Shown here in pieces: positions 36,046 through 43,876 of a DNA stretch of 64,000 nucleotides (the stretch's first letter is position 1; the number at the start of each line of letters is the position of its first letter). The notes beneath the pieces are model-generated. The model was not told where the DNA came from. It saw only the letters and a program-made list of their open reading frames with translations, and did not search any database. The stretch is taken from assembly GCF_004124325.1 (NCBI RefSeq), contig NZ_QBDT01000001.1:682001-746000 (forward strand), given 5' to 3'. Origin of the DNA: Streptomyces sp. L2. Lineage in GTDB: Bacteria; Actinomycetota; Actinomycetes; Streptomycetales; Streptomycetaceae. The translations under genes and the position numbers were made by a program.

Positions 36046-36312
36046 CTAGGCGGCCTCTGTGGAACGGCGCTTCGAGCGCGCGACGCTGGACGCGAAGGCG
36101 AGACGCTGGAAGTAAGCTTTGCGGGCGCTCTCGGCGCGCTTGGCGCGCTCCTGAGGGGGCAGGACACCCTCAGGGTCAACCTCCCGCTCGAAGCGGCTCA
36201 GAAACGCTTCGCGGGCGGGGGCGGTGTGGGCAGTGCGGTCGGCTGTCTTGGACCACTGGACATTCGCGGCGATCGACGCGCGGAGGGACCTCTGCTCGGG
36301 GGTGAGGGCCAC
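36046..36312 (-). CDS. Small Arg-rich helical protein of the element
   Basis: An 88-residue protein from GTG at 36,312 (VALTPEQRSLRASIAANVQW), with GGAGG six bases upstream. It is largely helical: AREAFLSRFEREVDPEGVLP and RAKRAESARKAYFQRLAFAS. Similar short proteins occur in actinobacterial plasmids and prophages, usually beside replication or regulatory genes, without known function. A variant leader motif (ACAATTGAA) lies 29 bases upstream. Divergent from the next gene. Confidence 0.65.
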   Translation of the reverse strand: MALTPEQRSLRASIAANVQWSKTADRTAHTAPAREAFLSRFEREVDPEGVLPPQERAKRAESARKAYFQRLAFASSVARSKRRSTEAA

Positions 36313-36402
36313 TAGGGGCCTCCATTCGTGTTCTGTTGATGTTCAATTGTTTTGCGGATCTTTCAGGCTGTGCGCCCGGGTATCCCATTGTGTCCGGTTA
36401 GC

Positions 36403-36417
36403 GTAGCGTTTGGCTAC
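36403..36417. promoter_or_regulatory. Inverted repeat in divergent promoter region
   Basis: GTAGC-GTTTG-GCTAC lies in the 149-base region between two divergent genes (36,312 reverse and 36,462 forward). It is a candidate operator for the switch between the replication genes and the gene facing the integrase. Confidence 0.4.
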
Positions 36418-36461
36418 TGTCTAGTAGGAAATGAGCTTGAGGTCACACGAGGGAGATCGAC

Positions 36462-36677
36462 ATGGAAATCAGGATCATGGGGCCAGGTTCGGGCGAATTC
36501 TGGACCCTCTCGCACAGGTACGCCGTGCTCGCCTATGGGTCACTGGTTGGCGACAGGGAGGGATGGCGACTCTCATGGTTCACGTCGCAAGGACTCCGCG
36601 ATGAGTTCATCGGCTGCGGCGCGGATGAGCAGGCTAAGGCGTTAGAGCTTGCGCGGGAGTACCTACCCGAGGACTAG
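36462..36677 (+). CDS. Small hypothetical protein facing the integrase
   Basis: A 71-residue protein (MEIRIMGPGSGEFWTLSHRY) with GGGAGA before the ATG, and DEQAKALELAREYLPED at its end. The stop codon shares the CTAG palindrome with the integrase stop, so the two genes converge with a four-base overlap. A gene opposing the integrase could limit its expression by antisense transcription. An excisionase role is possible by size, but no helix-turn-helix is evident. Confidence 0.55.
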   Translation: MEIRIMGPGSGEFWTLSHRYAVLAYGSLVGDREGWRLSWFTSQGLRDEFIGCGADEQAKALELAREYLPED

Positions 36678-37588
36678 AGGTCGCCGAGATTGAGTTTCCG
36701 AGCCTCTTCTACGGCGCGGCGCTCGGAAGAGTGCTTTGTATACCGGTCGAGCATGTCGCGCCGTGTCCACCCGGCAACACTCATGAGTCCTTGCTCGGAT
36801 CCGCCCGCCGCGAGCCATCGTGTAGCTGCCGTGTGCCGCAGCTTGTGCGGTGAGAAGCCGTCTATTCCTGCGACCTCTGACCGGCGGACCAAGGCGCCGT
36901 AGAGGGCCGGGTACTCGAAGGTGCGGCCACGGTCGCCAAGCCACAGATCCGGCAGGTGCGCCAGGCGGTGTTTCTTGCGCAGGGAGAGGTAGCGGTCTAC
37001 CGCTGCGGCCGTCTGTGCGCTGAACGGCACTACCCGGCCCTTGCCGCCCTTGCCCCGTTCGATGGTCGCCTCAAATGTCTTGAGGTCGACGTCAGCCAGG
37101 GTCATGGCCACGACTTCACCGGCGCGGGCGCCTGTCTCGATCATGAAACGAACGATCGCTTCGTCCCGCCGGGCGCGGAAGTCCTTTTTATTCTTAGGGT
37201 TTTGGCACGCCTTGATCAAGTCCCGGCATTGATCATCAGACAGTGCCGGAACAACCTTCTGATCAACCTTCGGGGGCTTAAGACCGTCCAGTTTGTCACT
37301 GTCGATCTCACCCTCTTCGGCCAGCCACGCGGAGAAGCGGCGCAACGCCAACTGTCTTGACTTTGCCGTGGTTGCCGCCGCGCCGTCAGCGAGCAGTGAG
37401 GACACGAACGCGTTGGCTGTCGGCCGGTCGAGCAGCGGGGGGCGATCATGAGTCTCGCACCAGCGCAGGAACCCCTTCACGCCGTCGCCATAGACCTTGA
37501 TCGTCTGCTGAGACTTCCGCTCTGCCGCGAGATGCAGTAGCCATGAGTTGAGGAGGCCGGATATGTCCGGGTCGTCTTGCTTCGACAT
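36674..37588 (-). CDS. Tyrosine integrase of the element
   Basis: A 304-residue site-specific recombinase. Residues about 10-95 are the core-binding SAM-like domain (SWLLHLAAERKSQQTIKVYG). The catalytic domain has Arg in IETGARAGEVVAMTLADVDL, Lys in RGKGGKGRVVPFSAQ, His-x2-Arg in FSPHKLRHTAATRWLAAG, Trp in VAGWTRRDMLDRY and the nucleophile Tyr in that same segment. All residues needed for strand exchange are present. It lies 111 bases inside attR and is presumably responsible for integration into the HAD gene. Confidence 0.92.
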   Translation of the reverse strand: MSKQDDPDISGLLNSWLLHLAAERKSQQTIKVYGDGVKGFLRWCETHDRPPLLDRPTANAFVSSLLADGAAATTAKSRQLALRRFSAWLAEEGEIDSDKLDGLKPPKVDQKVVPALSDDQCRDLIKACQNPKNKKDFRARRDEAIVRFMIETGARAGEVVAMTLADVDLKTFEATIERGKGGKGRVVPFSAQTAAAVDRYLSLRKKHRLAHLPDLWLGDRGRTFEYPALYGALVRRSEVAGIDGFSPHKLRHTAATRWLAAGGSEQGLMSVAGWTRRDMLDRYTKHSSERRAVEEARKLNLGDL

Positions 37589-37623
37589 GGCCGCAGTCTA
37601 GAGGCTGGATACCTACGACTAGA

Positions 37624-37636
37624 AGCGCTGCGCTCA
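37624..37636. repeat. Putative integrase arm-type site, right
   Basis: AGCGCTGCGCTCA, identical to the copy at 28,611 and in the same orientation, 63 bases inside attR. Confidence 0.55.
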
Positions 37637-37683
37637 AGAATAAAGTTGCCCCTATCCGTAAATTAGCAGGTCAGAGGCATCGA

Positions 37684-38412
37684 TCAGGGCTTGACATATT
37701 TGAGGTAGTCGCCGAACACCATGGTCTGCGCGGGCGTGATGCCCAGCTCCCGCTGGAGGCCGCGCAGCGCGGCACCCTTATGCGCGGTGCGGTTCATGAC
37801 GTCAACCCAGTGCTCCCCGGAGACGACGACCTGGTGGGTGGCCGCGAACCCGGCCAGGGCGGGGGCGGTGGTGTCCGCGGCGGAGCCGAAGTCGAACAGC
37901 GCCACCTTGATCACGTCGTCGTCGACGGCGGTGACGTCCTCGACGATCCGGTGCTCGACGTAGTACTTGCGGACCTCGGCCAGGAACGGTTCGTCGGTCC
38001 GCTCCACGTAGGCCGCCCGCTTGCCGCACACCACGGCGCCGGCGTCCACTCCGTCCGCGACCAGCCGTCGTACCGTCCGCGCGACCTCGGCGGCGACCGA
38101 CCTGTCCAGCGGGTCGGAACTCAGCTCCGCGCCGTCGCGCACCACATACGTGCCGTTCTCGGCGATGAACACCATGCCGTCGGCCACCTCCGCGAACTGC
38201 CGGGCCAGCGTGGCGTACTGCCGGCCGCTCGCCGGGCTGAACAGCACACCGCGCCGGCGCAGTTCCGCGAGCATCGGCCACAGTCCGTCGGGGATCCGCT
38301 TGGCGTCGTCCAGCAGCGTGCCGTCCATGTCGGTGACGACGAGCCGGATGTCCGCCGCGCCGGCCGGCGGGCAGGGGGTGTCGATCAGGGGCGCGGGCGG
38401 CGTGGCGGGCAT
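37684..38412 (-). pseudogene. 5' fragment of Cof-type HAD phosphatase, target of the element
   Basis: From the ATG at 38,412 the frame encodes HAD motif I (LVVTDMDGTLLDDAKRIPDG), motif II in VLFSPASGRQYATLA, ENGTYVVRDGAELSSDPL and GAALRGLQRELGITPAQTMV. Motif IV should read GDYLNDxxM, but at the att core it becomes GDYLKYVKP and stops after six element-derived residues. The remaining 58 residues are stranded at 28,422-28,597. Without the second Asp and the C-terminus the Mg2+ site is incomplete, so the phosphatase should be inactive while the element is integrated. Precise excision would restore about 295 residues. Confidence 0.92.
37700..37715. other. Right attachment site (attR)
   Basis: Second copy of TTGAGGTAGTCGCCGA. 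To its right the HAD 5' fragment continues without interruption. Confidence 0.92.
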
Positions 38413-38603
38413 GTCGTTCTTCCGGTCGGCGGCGGGGGCGCTCTCCAGTGTCGCGTACGGCGGATTCCGGCCAGGGCGGCGGGGGTGGGGCCGCGCGGGC
38501 GCACCTTCGCGCCGACGTGCGCGTTCACCGGACAGCGGGAGTGACGAGCGGCACAATGACGGCGGAGCACCGCCCGGCCGGCCAGGACCGTCGAGGAGGA
38601 CGT

Positions 38604-40007
38604 ATGACCACCCTTGCCGACCCCGTGCCCGGCGGGCGCCCCGGCGACCTGCGCCGGGTCGCCGCGCTCACCGCGGACCTGACCGCGCGGGACGTGCACG
38701 GGATCGTCCTGGCGTACGTGGACACGGCGGGTGTCTGCCGGGTGAAGACGGTCCCGACGGCGCGGCTGGAGGCGGCCGTCTCGTGGGGCGTCGGCATGTC
38801 GCCCGTGTTCGACACGTTCCTCGCCGACGACTCGATCGTCACCACCGACGTCCTCGGCTCCCCCGACGGCGACCTGCGCCTCTACCCCGACCTCGACCAG
38901 CTGGTGCCCCTCGCCGCGCAGCCCGGCTGGGCCTGGGCGCCGGTGGACCGGATCACGCAGGAGGGCGAACGGCACCCGGGCTGCGCCAGGACCTTCCTGC
39001 GCCGGATCGTCACCGACGCCGCCGAACGGCACGGCATCGCCTTCAAGGCGGCCGTCGAGATCGAGTGGTGCGTCGGACTCGGCCCGGCGGCGGACGGCGC
39101 GTTCGTCCCGGCGGTGCGCGGCCCGGCGTACGGCGCGATCCGGCAGACCGGGCTGAGCGACTACACCGCCGCGCTGCTCGCCGCGTGCGCCGTGCAGGAC
39201 ATCGACGTCGACCAGCTGCATCCCGAGTACGCGCCCGGCCAGTTCGAGATCTCGGTGGGCGCGCTGGACCCGGTGGCGGCGGCCGACCGGAGCGTGCTGG
39301 TCCGGCAGACGATCCGGGCGGTGGCCGAACGGCACGGACTCACGGTGTCCTTCGCGCCCGCGGTGTCCGCCGAGGGCGTCGGCAACGGCGGCCATCTGCA
39401 CCTGTCCGCCTGGCGCGACGGCGCCAACCTGCACGCCGGGGGCGAGGGCCGGTACGGCATGACGGCCGAGGCGGAGGCGTTCACGGCCGGGATCCTCGCC
39501 CGGCTCCCCGCGCTGACGGCCGTCACCGCGCCGAGCCCGGCCAGCTATCTGCGGCTCAGGCCGTCGCAGTGGGCCGGTGTCTTCACCGCGTGGGGCCGGG
39601 AGACCCGGGAGGCCGCGCTGCGGGTGGTGACCGGCACGGCGGGCCGCCGGGCGCACGACGCCAACCTGGAGGTCAAACCGGTCGACCTGGCGGCCAACCC
39701 GTATTTGGCGCTCGGCTGCGTGATCGCAGCCGGCCTCGACGGTGTGACCGCCGCCCTGCCCCTCGGCGAGGAGATCACCGGCGACCCGGCCCGCTACGGC
39801 CCCGACGAGGCCGCCGCGCTCGGCGTACGGCGGCTGCCCACCTCGCTGCCCGAGGCGGTCGAGGCGTTCCGCACCGACGACGTGCTGCGGGCCGCGCTGG
39901 GCCCGGTCCTGGCGGACGCGGTGACCGCTGTACGGCTCGGGGAGGCGGCCGCCGTGGACGGTCTCGACGACGCCCGGGTGGCGGCGGCCTACCGCTGGGC
40001 GTACTGA
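38604..40007 (+). CDS. Glutamine synthetase-like enzyme
   Basis: A 467-residue type I glutamine-synthetase homologue. The N-terminal beta-grasp part reads VLAYVDTAGVCRVKTVPTAR. Catalytic features are AAVEIEWCVGL near residue 150, HPEYAPGQFEISVGALDP near 210, GVGNGGHLHLSAW near 255 and YLRLRPSQWAGVF near 310. It is divergent from true GlnA and lacks the adenylylation site, like the gamma-glutamyl-amine synthetases or FluG-type proteins. An amidohydrolase gene follows three bases after the stop, so they are one operon. GAGGAGG precedes the ATG. Confidence 0.85.
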   Translation: MTTLADPVPGGRPGDLRRVAALTADLTARDVHGIVLAYVDTAGVCRVKTVPTARLEAAVSWGVGMSPVFDTFLADDSIVTTDVLGSPDGDLRLYPDLDQLVPLAAQPGWAWAPVDRITQEGERHPGCARTFLRRIVTDAAERHGIAFKAAVEIEWCVGLGPAADGAFVPAVRGPAYGAIRQTGLSDYTAALLAACAVQDIDVDQLHPEYAPGQFEISVGALDPVAAADRSVLVRQTIRAVAERHGLTVSFAPAVSAEGVGNGGHLHLSAWRDGANLHAGGEGRYGMTAEAEAFTAGILARLPALTAVTAPSPASYLRLRPSQWAGVFTAWGRETREAALRVVTGTAGRRAHDANLEVKPVDLAANPYLALGCVIAAGLDGVTAALPLGEEITGDPARYGPDEAAALGVRRLPTSLPEAVEAFRTDDVLRAALGPVLADAVTAVRLGEAAAVDGLDDARVAAAYRWAY

Positions 40008-40009
40008 CG

Positions 40010-41185
40010 ATGGCGGCGCCCGGCCCGGTGCACGAGGCGCTCGCCGCCCTGCCGCTGGTGGACCACCACTGCCACGGCGCCGTCACCGCCGACCTCGGCC
40101 CGGCGGAGTTCGAGTCCCTGATCACCGAGGGCGAGCGCTGGCCCGGCATGTCGACGTTCGACAGCCCGGTCGGCGTGGCCGTGCGCCGGCACTGCGCGCC
40201 CCTGCTGGACCTCCCCCGGCACGCGCCCGCCGCCGACTATCTGGCCCGGCGCGCCGAGCTGGGCTGGCGGGAGGTCAACCGGCGGTTCCTCACCGCGGCC
40301 GGTGTGGAGGCGTTCTGCGTCGACACCGGGTACACCCCGCACCCCGTCACCTCCCCCGCCCGACTGGCCGCGGCCTCGGGTGCGGCCGGCTACGAGGTCG
40401 TACGGCTGGAGCAGCTCGCGGAGACGGTGGCCGCGCGGGGTGTGGAGCCGGGCGAGTACGCGGACGTGGTCCGGGCGGCCGCCGAGGAGGCGGTACGCCG
40501 GCCGGGCGTGGTCGGCGTGAAGTCGGTGGCCGCGTACCGCACCGGCTTCGCCCTGGACCCGGCCCGACCCGGCGCCGCCGACGTCACGGCCGCCGCCGCG
40601 CGGTGGCTCGCCCGCGGCGGCCGCCTGGACGACCCGGTCCTGGTACGGCACCTGCTGTGGAGCGCCGTCGGCCTCGGCCTGCCGCTGCAACTGCACACGG
40701 GGTTCGGCGACGCCGACGTCCGCCTGCACCACGCCGACCCGGCCCTCCTCACCGACTGGCTGCACCTGACCTCCGGCACGATCGACGTCCTGCTGCTGCA
40801 CTGCTGGCCGTACCAGCGTCAGGCCGCCTACCTGGCCACGGTGTTCGAGCGGGTGCACCTGGACGTCGGACTGGCCCTGCACTACACCGGCCCGGCACGG
40901 GCGCGGGCGGTGCTCGCGGAGGCCCTGGAGATCACCCCGTACCGCAAGCTGCTCTACAGCTCGGACGCGTACGGCGTGGCCGAATTCCACCACCTGGGGG
41001 CGCTGTCCTTCCGGCAGGGTCTGGCCGACCTCCTCCAGTCCCGGGTGGACGCCGACGAGTTGAGCCTGCCCGACGCCCTGCGGTACGCGACCTGGGCCGG
41101 CCGCGACAACGCCCGACGCCTCTACGGCCTGACCGAAAACGAACCCGCCCGCGACAGCAGCGGATGCCCCACCCGGAAAGTATGA
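40010..41185 (+). CDS. Amidohydrolase (FluG N-terminal-like)
   Basis: A 391-residue metal-dependent hydrolase with the TIM-barrel signature: PLVDHHCHGAVTADL (metal-binding His-x-His) near residue 17, VVGVKSVAAYRTGF near 170 with the Lys, LPLQLHTGFGDADVRL near 225, DVLLLHCWPYQRQAAYLATV near 260 and LLYSSDAYGVAEFHHLG near 320 with the final Asp. In fungal FluG and some bacterial proteins this domain is fused to a glutamine-synthetase domain; here the two are separate adjacent genes. Likely hydrolyses an amide or a gamma-glutamyl-type product of its partner. Confidence 0.83.
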   Translation: MAAPGPVHEALAALPLVDHHCHGAVTADLGPAEFESLITEGERWPGMSTFDSPVGVAVRRHCAPLLDLPRHAPAADYLARRAELGWREVNRRFLTAAGVEAFCVDTGYTPHPVTSPARLAAASGAAGYEVVRLEQLAETVAARGVEPGEYADVVRAAAEEAVRRPGVVGVKSVAAYRTGFALDPARPGAADVTAAAARWLARGGRLDDPVLVRHLLWSAVGLGLPLQLHTGFGDADVRLHHADPALLTDWLHLTSGTIDVLLLHCWPYQRQAAYLATVFERVHLDVGLALHYTGPARARAVLAEALEITPYRKLLYSSDAYGVAEFHHLGALSFRQGLADLLQSRVDADELSLPDALRYATWAGRDNARRLYGLTENEPARDSSGCPTRKV

Positions 41186-41192
41186 TCAAGCA

Positions 41193-41729
41193 ATGTCTGA
41201 CATGACCGAAACCACGCCCGGCTGGCTGGCCACGGACGAGCTGGAAATGGCCAGGGCCCGGATGCCGATCCTGTACGTCGAGGCCGTGCCCGTGCGCGTG
41301 GACGACAGCGGCGAAGTCACCAGCATCGGGCTGCTGCTGCGCATCGGCCCGGACGGAACGGTCAGCCGGACCCTGGTCTCCGGCCGTGTCCTGCACCACG
41401 AGCGGGTCCGCGACGCGCTGCTGCGCCACCTGGAGAAGGACCTGGGCCCGGTCGCCCTGCCGCGCATCCCGTCCTCCCTGCAGCCGTTCACGGTCGCCGA
41501 GTACTTCCCGACGGCCGGGATCACCCCGTACCACGACCCCCGCCAGCACGCGGTGTCCCTCGCCTACGTGGTGCCGGTGACCGGTGACTGCCGGCCCCGG
41601 CAGGACGCGCTGGACCTGGTGTGGTTCAGCCCGCAGGAGGCGGCGTCGGCGGCCGTGCAGAACGAGATGCCGGGCGGGCACGGGGCGCTGCTGAAGCAGG
41701 CCCTCGCGCACGTCGGCGTCGTGTCCTGA
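41193..41729 (+). CDS. NUDIX-fold protein, DUF4916-like
   Basis: A 178-residue protein (MSDMTETTPGWLATDELEMA). RMPILYVEAVPVRVDDSGEV begins a beta-sheet core, HHERVRDALLRHLEKDLGP replaces the usual Nudix helix, and QHAVSLAYVVPVTGDCRPRQ and LDLVWFSPQEA complete the fold. This matches the DUF4916 branch of NUDIX proteins, in which the GxxxxxExxxxREUxEExGU box is poorly conserved, so hydrolase activity is uncertain. It starts eight bases after the amidohydrolase stop and probably belongs to the same operon. Confidence 0.75.
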   Translation: MSDMTETTPGWLATDELEMARARMPILYVEAVPVRVDDSGEVTSIGLLLRIGPDGTVSRTLVSGRVLHHERVRDALLRHLEKDLGPVALPRIPSSLQPFTVAEYFPTAGITPYHDPRQHAVSLAYVVPVTGDCRPRQDALDLVWFSPQEAASAAVQNEMPGGHGALLKQALAHVGVVS

Positions 41730-41840
41730 CCCCTGCGCCGGGTTTGTCGGCATCCCTGGGGCAACGCCTGCACCAGAAGCACCAAAACAATGGCAAAGGG
41801 GTCTGGGGAAACGGCGGTTGGCCGTGCGAAGGTGCGGGCC

Positions 41841-42632
41841 ATGAGCACAGAGCACGTCCTCGACCAGCGGCCCCGCAGCCATGCCCGCCTCCTCGCACCC
41901 GCGAACAAGGTGCCGGAGGTGACCGTCTACTTCTGGATCATCAAGGTCCTCACCACCGGCATGGGCGAGACCGCGTCCGACTTCCTGGCCCACCTCTTCG
42001 GGCCCATCCCGGCGGTCGGGCTGGGCGGGGCCGGGCTGGTGGCGGCGCTCGTGCTCCAGTTCGCCGTCCGCCGGTACGTGGCCTGGATCTACTGGACGGC
42101 CATCGTCATGGTCAGCGTGTTCGGCACGATGGCCGCGGACGTGCTGCACGTCGGCATCGGCGTCCCCTACGCCCTGTCCACGCCGGCCTTCCTGCTGGTC
42201 CTGGCCGCCGTCTTCGCCCTCTGGTACGCCAGTGAGCGGACGCTGTCGATCCACAGCATCCGCACCCGCCGCCGGGAGACCTTCTACTGGGCGGCCGTCC
42301 TCGCCACCTTCGCCCTCGGCACCGCGGCCGGCGACCTCACCGCCTCGGTCGGGCTCGGCTACCTCGGCTCGGTCGTCCTGTTCGCCCTGGCCATCTGCGT
42401 CCCGGCGCTCGCCCACCGGGCCGGCACCCTCGGCGCGGTGACCGCGTTCTGGACGGCGTACGTCATCACCCGCCCGCTCGGCGCCTCGATCGCCGACTGG
42501 ATGGCGGTGTCCAAGGCGCGCGGCGGTCTGGAGTGGGGGCTGGGCCCGGTCACCCTGTCGTGGACGGTGGCGATCCTCGGCTTCGTGGCGTACCTGGCGG
42601 TGTCGGGCCGGGACAAGGAGCGGCCGGCCTGA
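41841..42632 (+). CDS. COG4705-type integral membrane protein
   Basis: A 263-residue protein with about seven hydrophobic helices. The internal similarity of TVYFWIIKVLTTGMGETASDF (near 27) and RETFYWAAVLATFALGTAAGDL (near 150) points to a duplicated half. This double pattern is characteristic of the uncharacterised COG4705 membrane family. Transport is likely, but the substrate is unknown. Monocistronic, followed by two strong hairpins. Confidence 0.75.
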   Translation: MSTEHVLDQRPRSHARLLAPANKVPEVTVYFWIIKVLTTGMGETASDFLAHLFGPIPAVGLGGAGLVAALVLQFAVRRYVAWIYWTAIVMVSVFGTMAADVLHVGIGVPYALSTPAFLLVLAAVFALWYASERTLSIHSIRTRRRETFYWAAVLATFALGTAAGDLTASVGLGYLGSVVLFALAICVPALAHRAGTLGAVTAFWTAYVITRPLGASIADWMAVSKARGGLEWGLGPVTLSWTVAILGFVAYLAVSGRDKERPA

Positions 42633-42648
42633 CCGGCCGGGACATGCG

Positions 42649-42738
42649 AGAGGGCCCCTCGCGTGCCCGAAGGGCCCTCTCGCGTGCCAAGCCCCTGGCA
42701 TACGAAAGGACCCCCGCGAGCTGCTGCCCGCGGGGGCC
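42649..42738. terminator. Two consecutive terminator hairpins
   Basis: GAGAGGGCCC pairs with GGGCCCTCTC (42,649-42,682), and CCCCCGCG pairs with CGCGGGGG (42,712-42,737). They lie between the membrane-protein gene and the reverse-strand tRNA, so they can stop transcription from both sides. Confidence 0.75.
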
Positions 42739-42748
42739 CTTCACACCG

Positions 42749-42822
<74 letters not shown>

Positions 42823-43475
42823 GTGCCGTTTGACCTGGGGTTTCCCCGGTCGAAACGCGCAGGGAAACAATACCGCACTCGGGTCGGTGGTCGCGCACCC
42901 GTTTTCGGGGACGCGGGGCGCCTTCTCCGGGACGCGGGGCGTCGGGGACGTACGGGATTCAGGTACGCCTCCCGCATGCCCGCCCGGCTCCGCCTCGCCG
43001 ACGCGCCGCGCATCGGTGTTCCGCACCGCCTCGCCACCGGCCCGCACCCCGGTGCCACCCCTCTCCTCGCCCCGCCCATGTCCGCCCGATCCCGTCTCGC
43101 CGGCACGCCGCGCATCGGTGTCGCCCGTCATCCCTCGCGCTCCCTCCCCTGACCGCCGTCGTACTCGCCACTCCGGTGCACAGCGGACCGCTTTCCTGGC
43201 CGATGCCGCCGCGCCGGGCGGCCGGTGCCGCAGGCAGGGGCAGCGGTACACGCCCGGGTGCCGTCTCTGCCGGCCCTGCGCTCCAGCCCGCGCCCCGCCC
43301 GGATCCCGCCCGGTCCGCTCCCCCGTCCGCGCCCCGAGTCCGCGCCTCCGGCCGGAGGCGGTGCGCGGGGTGTCGCCACCGCCGGCCCGGCCGCCTCCCC
43401 CATGCCCCGGCACGGAATGCGCCGCGGGCGTCGCGCGGGATCATGTCATGTCGGGTCCCCGTGCGCCGGGGTATT
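42823..43475. other. Long intergenic region without convincing gene
   Basis: About 650 bases of repetitive, very GC-rich DNA. Two imperfect 24-base direct copies ending CGCCGCGCATCGGTGT lie near 42,998 and 43,100, and nearby degenerate copies of CCGGCTCCGCCTCGCC follow. The upstream promoter of tRNA-Pro must lie at the left end. I see no gene. Confidence 0.45.
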
Positions 43476-43835
43476 TCAGGGTTCGCGCGAGACGCCCACC
43501 CCGGGGTGGGCGTCGAGGAGGCGGGGTGGGGCTGCCTGGCGCCAGGAGTCGGCCAGGATGGCGCGCAGTTCGTCCTCGTCGTCCAGGGCGGCGAGTCTCG
43601 CTCTCACCCAGGCGAACTGGGCCTCGTGGCCGGCGATCCAGAACTTCTCCGGCTCGGCCAGCACCAGTTCGTCGCGCTCCTCCTTGGGGCAGCGCACGGC
43701 GAGGGACGTCTCCTCCTCGGGCAGCGTGGCGAACATCTTCCCGGCGACCCGGAAGGTGGGCATGCTCCAGGCGATCTTCTCCGTCGTGTCCGGCAGGGAC
43801 AGGGCGATACGGCGTACATCCTCGGCATCCGGCAT
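43476..43835 (-). CDS. MmcQ/YjbR family protein
   Basis: A 119-residue protein of the MmcQ/YjbR (DUF419) family. MPDAEDVRRIALSLPDTTEK, FRVAGKMFATLPEEETSLAV and ELVLAEPEKFWIAGHEAQFA match the double-wing fold with its conserved aromatic and acidic residues. The family is often described as DNA-binding, but its role is not established. The ATG at 43,835 has only a weak ribosome site. Downstream of the lysR gene but separated by 41 bases. Confidence 0.8.
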   Translation of the reverse strand: MPDAEDVRRIALSLPDTTEKIAWSMPTFRVAGKMFATLPEEETSLAVRCPKEERDELVLAEPEKFWIAGHEAQFAWVRARLAALDDEDELRAILADSWRQAAPPRLLDAHPGVGVSREP

Positions 43836-43876
43836 GCCACGAACGTAGCCCGTGCCACTGACAACCGCCCCGGTGC

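Larger units (their letters stand above)
28582..37715. mobile_element. Capsid-encoding integrated element (phage-satellite-like)
   Basis: A 9.1-kb insertion in a HAD phosphatase gene, bounded by a 16-bp direct repeat with an integrase gene at the right end. GC is visibly lower than in the flanks. Contents from right to left: integrase; a small divergent gene; a short regulator-like gene; a RepA-like AAA ATPase; three overlapping small genes; a terminator; the HK97-type capsid gene and prohead protease; non-coding DNA with repeats; then a small-gene/HTH-regulator module. No portal, large terminase, tail or lysis gene is recognisable. The set resembles capsid-carrying satellites and the phiRv1/phiRv2 elements more than a whole prophage. 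Autonomous particle formation would need a helper. Confidence 0.85.

Noticed and set aside
42830..43475. Possible genes in the long gap right of the second tRNA-Pro
   Set aside because: Several frames are open, but all give repetitive Arg/Pro/Gly products and lack ribosome sites.
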